Source of the DNA: Cranoglanis bouderius
Taxonomy: Eukaryota; Chordata; Actinopteri; Siluriformes; Cranoglanididae
DNA: 64,000 nt
Reading direction: 5' to 3'
Assembly (NCBI GenBank): GCA_023630585.1
Contig: CM042540.1
Coordinates: 21,010,574 to 21,074,573 of the forward strand
Shown: one piece after another, positions 63,939 through 64,000 of the stretch
How positions within the stretch are numbered: position 1 is the stretch's first letter
Layout of the letters: each line of letters starts with the position of its first letter
Position numbers and translations under genes: made by a program
Notes under the pieces: generated by a model
Told to the model about the DNA's origin: nothing
Databases searched by the model: none
Seen by the model: the letters and a program-made list of their open reading frames with translations, nothing else

Positions 63939-64000
63939 TGCCTGCCAGCTTGAGCAGTTCTGCTATGAGAGTACTTTCAAAGTTGGTTCCTTGATCCGTA
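63715..64000 (-). pseudogene. gypsy element 2 integrase core fragment at window edge
   Basis: The reverse frame is open from the window edge. It has TDQGTNFESTLIAELLKLAG with a catalytic Asp and EYHPMGNGWTERFNRTLGN with the Glu. It shifts frame near 63860 into the frame that continues to 63104. The N-terminal part of this element lies outside the window. Confidence 0.88.

Overview
The window looks like teleost fish nuclear DNA that is almost entirely mobile-element sequence. It holds several Tc1/mariner families with TA target duplications, pogo-like and ZBED-type hAT transposase relics, an L2-type LINE, Ty3/gypsy elements, an endogenous retrovirus, CA, CT, AAT and AT microsatellites, and dispersed repeats whose wording is familiar from fish genomes. 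I see no bacterial-type operons, no tRNA or rRNA genes and no CRISPR array. Only one short stretch (33.03-33.19 kb) reads like a host-gene exon.

Layout. 0-12.5 kb: a deleted Tc1 remnant, a pogo-like DDE fragment, four further Tc1-like copies (one interrupted by a solo LTR with a TCATT duplication), a MITE and the 3' part of an L2-type LINE. 12.5-20.3 kb: mostly non-coding, with a hAT-like non-autonomous element that carries a second solo LTR of the same family, a second inverted-repeat element, CT/CA arrays and a 1.6-kb Tc1-like element with about 240-bp terminal inverted repeats. 21.6-29.9 kb: a Ty3/gypsy retrotransposon with both LTRs, a frameshifted gag and a pol frame carrying nine stops. 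29.9-33 kb: a palindromic MITE and a pogo/CENP-B-like transposase relic. 33.0-33.2 kb: candidate host first exon. 33.8-39.1 kb: antisense endogenous retrovirus (RT, RNase H, integrase, env), cut at its 5' side by a Tc1 fragment. 41.5-44.5 kb: a collapsed chromovirus beside a ZBED-type hAT relic. 45.4 kb: a YqaJ-like fragment. 47.6-49.9 kb: a LINE tail and the 3' end of a second gypsy element.

The main content is a Polinton/Maverick (adintovirus-like) element at 49865-63097. It has 584-586 bp terminal inverted repeats and a perfect 6-bp duplication CCCCAA. It sits inside the pol gene of the second gypsy element, and that gypsy reading frame is continuous across the empty site. Rightward genes: a TIR-encoded ORF, a Cys/His-motif protein, a 157-aa protein, integrase with chromodomain, penton-type minor capsid protein, a basic pVI/pX-like protein, major capsid protein and adenain-type protease. 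Leftward genes, converging at about 56.2 kb: a conserved 260-aa protein, a 109-aa basic protein, the packaging ATPase and a protein-primed family B DNA polymerase. The morphogenesis and integration genes are open. The polymerase is broken: a frameshift at a seven-G run, an unresolved 5' junction, and small upstream exons with matching splice sites. The right end also holds several degenerate copies of a terminal module and an inverted relic of the 157-aa gene.
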